A stretch of DNA of 25,225 nt from an uncultured Lachnospiraceae bacterium (GTDB taxonomy: Bacteria; Bacillota; Clostridia; Lachnospirales; Lachnospiraceae): positions 1 to 25,225 of the forward strand of contig CAJTXA010000034.1 in NCBI GenBank assembly GCA_910579865.1. The letters run 5' to 3'. The notes beneath the pieces were generated by a model that saw only the letters and a program-made list of their open reading frames with translations, did no database searches and had not been told where the DNA came from. Position 1 is the first letter of the stretch, and every line of letters starts with the position of its first letter. Made by a program: the position numbers and the translations under genes. Of the stretch, positions 23,944 through 25,225 are shown piece by piece.

Positions 23944-23971
23944 AATCCACAACCAAAGGAGTGATGAAGCT

Positions 23972-24949
23972 ATGGCAGTTTTCCGAGTGGAGCGCAACAA
24001 GGGCTATACCGTTATGAGCAACCACCATTTACGCAACAAGGAGCTGACCTTAAAGGCAAAGGGGCTTTTGTCGCAAATGCTTTCCCTGCCCGAAGATTGG
24101 GACTACACCCTTGCGGGGCTGTCACAGATCAACCGGGAAAAGATAGACGCTATCCGGGAAGCCATAAAGGAGCTGGAACGCGCCGGGTATATCGTCCGAT
24201 CACGGGAGCGCGACGAGAAAGGACGCTTGCGGGGAGCCGATTATGTAATCTATGAGCAGCCGCATACAGAACCTACGCCGGATTTACCTACATTGGAAAA
24301 TCCAACATTGGATAATCCAATGCAGGAAAAACCAATGTTGGAAAAACCTACGTTGGAAAATCCAATGCAATTAAATAAAGATATACAAAGAACTGACTTA
24401 CCAACAAAAGAAAAAATAAATACGGATTTACAAAGTACCCATTCCATTCCTATCCTTTCCCCTAACCCCTCTCCTTACGCCGGGGAAGCGGCTACGCCGC
24501 CGGAACGGAAACGAAAGGAAGCGGACACACAGAGCGCATACGAGATTTACCGGGAGATCATCAAGGACAATATCTCCTATGACATTCTCATGCAGGATAT
24601 GAAGTTTGACGGGGACAGGCTGGACGAAATTGTTGACATCATGCTTGAAACCGTCTGCACCCGGAGAAAGACAATCCGCATTGCCGGGGACGACTACCCC
24701 GCCGAGCTGGTGAAAGCAAAGTTTATGAAGCTGGACGCTGAACATATCCGCTTTGTGCTGGACTGTATGAAAGAGAACACAACCAAAATCCGCAACATCA
24801 AGCAGTATTTACGGGCGGTGCTTTTCAATGCCCCGTCCACAATCGGCAATTATTACACGTCCCTTGTGGCTCACGACATGGCAAGCGGCGCACTTGCGCC
24901 ACAGGAGCCGCACGACCCCTATTCATTCAAACCGGGCGAAAGCCTGTAA
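23972..24949 (+). CDS. ICE helix-turn-helix replication-type protein (DUF6017-like)
   Basis: A 325-aa protein. Residues 1-95 form a winged-helix domain (VERNKGYTVMSNHHLRNKEL, SLPEDWDYTLAGLSQINREK, ELERAGYIVRSRERD) of the kind seen in plasmid and phage replication-initiation proteins. A repetitive linker (106-133) follows, then a charged stretch, and a C-terminal domain at about 178-310 (ISYDILMQDMKFDGDRLDEI ... DDYPAELVKAKFMKLD ... NIKQYLRAVLFN) that I assign to DUF6017. AAAGGAGTGATG lies upstream of the ATG. It heads the ICE module, preceded by a hairpin leader, and probably initiates element replication or organises the replisome; this is family-level inference. Confidence 0.87.
   Translation: MAVFRVERNKGYTVMSNHHLRNKELTLKAKGLLSQMLSLPEDWDYTLAGLSQINREKIDAIREAIKELERAGYIVRSRERDEKGRLRGADYVIYEQPHTEPTPDLPTLENPTLDNPMQEKPMLEKPTLENPMQLNKDIQRTDLPTKEKINTDLQSTHSIPILSPNPSPYAGEAATPPERKRKEADTQSAYEIYREIIKDNISYDILMQDMKFDGDRLDEIVDIMLETVCTRRKTIRIAGDDYPAELVKAKFMKLDAEHIRFVLDCMKENTTKIRNIKQYLRAVLFNAPSTIGNYYTSLVAHDMASGALAPQEPHDPYSFKPGESL
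24287..24370 (+). repeat. In-frame 15-base minisatellite in the HTH gene
   Basis: The coding sequence repeats a five-codon unit: PTLEN PTLDN PMQEK PMLEK PTLEN PMQ (residues 106-133). It is locally more AT-rich than the gene around it. It forms a flexible linker between the DNA-binding and C-terminal domains, and copy number could vary by slippage without frameshift. Confidence 0.85.
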
Positions 24950-24980
24950 CCACCCACAACCACAAAAGGAGGATTTTATT

Positions 24981-25208
24981 ATGGCACAGAAAATGACGGG
25001 AGCATTGGTATTTGACGAGCGCACAGACCGCTACGACATTCGCTTTGACCTTGCCAGCTATTACGGCGGGCTGCATTGCGGGGAATGTTTCGACGTATTC
25101 ACACGCGGCAAGTGGAAGCCGACCCGTATTGAAATGAACATGGCGCAGGAATGGTACTTGGTGGGTATCAGAGCCGACGACTTAAACGGGCTGCGGGTGC
25201 GTATCTGA
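24981..25208 (+). CDS. Small ICE protein (DUF5348-like)
   Basis: A 75-aa protein starting at ATG 24981, preceded by AAAGGAGG at about eight bases. It reads MAQKMTGALVFDERTDRYDI, RFDLASYYGGLHCGECFDVF and ends with EWYLVGIRADDLNGLRVRI. This matches, from memory, DUF5348 proteins of Clostridial conjugative elements: a small beta-rich fold of unknown function. A longer frame to 24828 overlaps the HTH gene and is not credible. It lies 31 bases behind the HTH gene and probably in the same operon. Confidence 0.85.
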   Translation: MAQKMTGALVFDERTDRYDIRFDLASYYGGLHCGECFDVFTRGKWKPTRIEMNMAQEWYLVGIRADDLNGLRVRI

Positions 25209-25225
25209 CCGCCGCCCCATAAACT

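Larger units (their letters stand above)
23600..25225 (+). mobile_element. Terminal module of an ICE (Tn1549/CTn-like), running out of the window
   Basis: From about 23.6 kb, base composition and gene content change abruptly. GC-richer DNA carries a DUF6017-like HTH protein and a DUF5348-like small protein, a pair often found near one end of conjugative elements of gut Clostridia. The boundary is placed by the end of kinase homology (about 23600) and by short integrase-arm-like repeats at 23648-23668. No integrase, relaxase or attachment duplication is visible in the window, so the exact end is uncertain. Confidence 0.6.

Overview
The window looks like accessory DNA from a low-GC gut Firmicute, probably Lachnospiraceae or a near relative. 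This is inferred from strong AGGAGG ribosome binding sites, AT-rich intergenic DNA, the protein families present and an integrative conjugative element (ICE) module at the right edge. No rRNA, tRNA or CRISPR array was seen. Base composition changes along the window: AT-rich from 1 to about 19.5 kb, intermediate in the FtsX-type ABC operon (19.5-22.7 kb), AT-rich debris to 23.6 kb, then GC-richer in the ICE module.

Left part (1-2.4 kb): an IS3-family OrfA remnant has entered an alpha/beta-hydrolase gene, itself broken by an internal deletion. A membrane-linked XRE regulator and an ISL3-like transposase tail follow. From 2.4 to 6.9 kb is an intact two-component/ABC unit (OmpR-type regulator, histidine kinase, two ABC-2-type permeases, ATPase) of the kind used for peptide-antibiotic sensing and immunity. 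It ends in a hairpin shared with the convergent operon to its right.

Centre (7.0-13.5 kb), the most interesting part: three translationally coupled minus-strand genes encode a 927-aa helical-repeat protein, a 585-aa winged-helix/SWIM zinc-finger protein and a 489-aa retron-type reverse transcriptase (NAxxH, YADD and TG motifs). As I recall the published retron classification, this trio matches type XIII retrons (ARM-like + WH-SWIM + RT). No gap inside the operon can hold an msr-msd RNA. Upstream, however, there is a 202-nt structured region with a 15-bp a1/a2 closing stem and a long msd-like hairpin. Its own promoter faces away from the operon, and its G.U pairs only work on the plus strand. 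I therefore predict a divergently transcribed retron ncRNA, followed by a hairpin terminator.

13.5-19.4 kb: MATE exporter, cupin, YbaK/ProX-type deacylase, a decayed LytTR response regulator beside an intact AgrC-like kinase, a small coiled-coil protein, a SAM methyltransferase and a truncated XRE gene. 19.5-22.7 kb: a MacB-like ABC exporter. Its former sensor kinase survives only as a C-terminal tail fused to the first 30 codons of a MATE gene. 22.8-23.6 kb: a pseudogene graveyard. From about 23.6 kb: ICE-type DNA with a DUF6017-like HTH protein and a DUF5348-like small protein.
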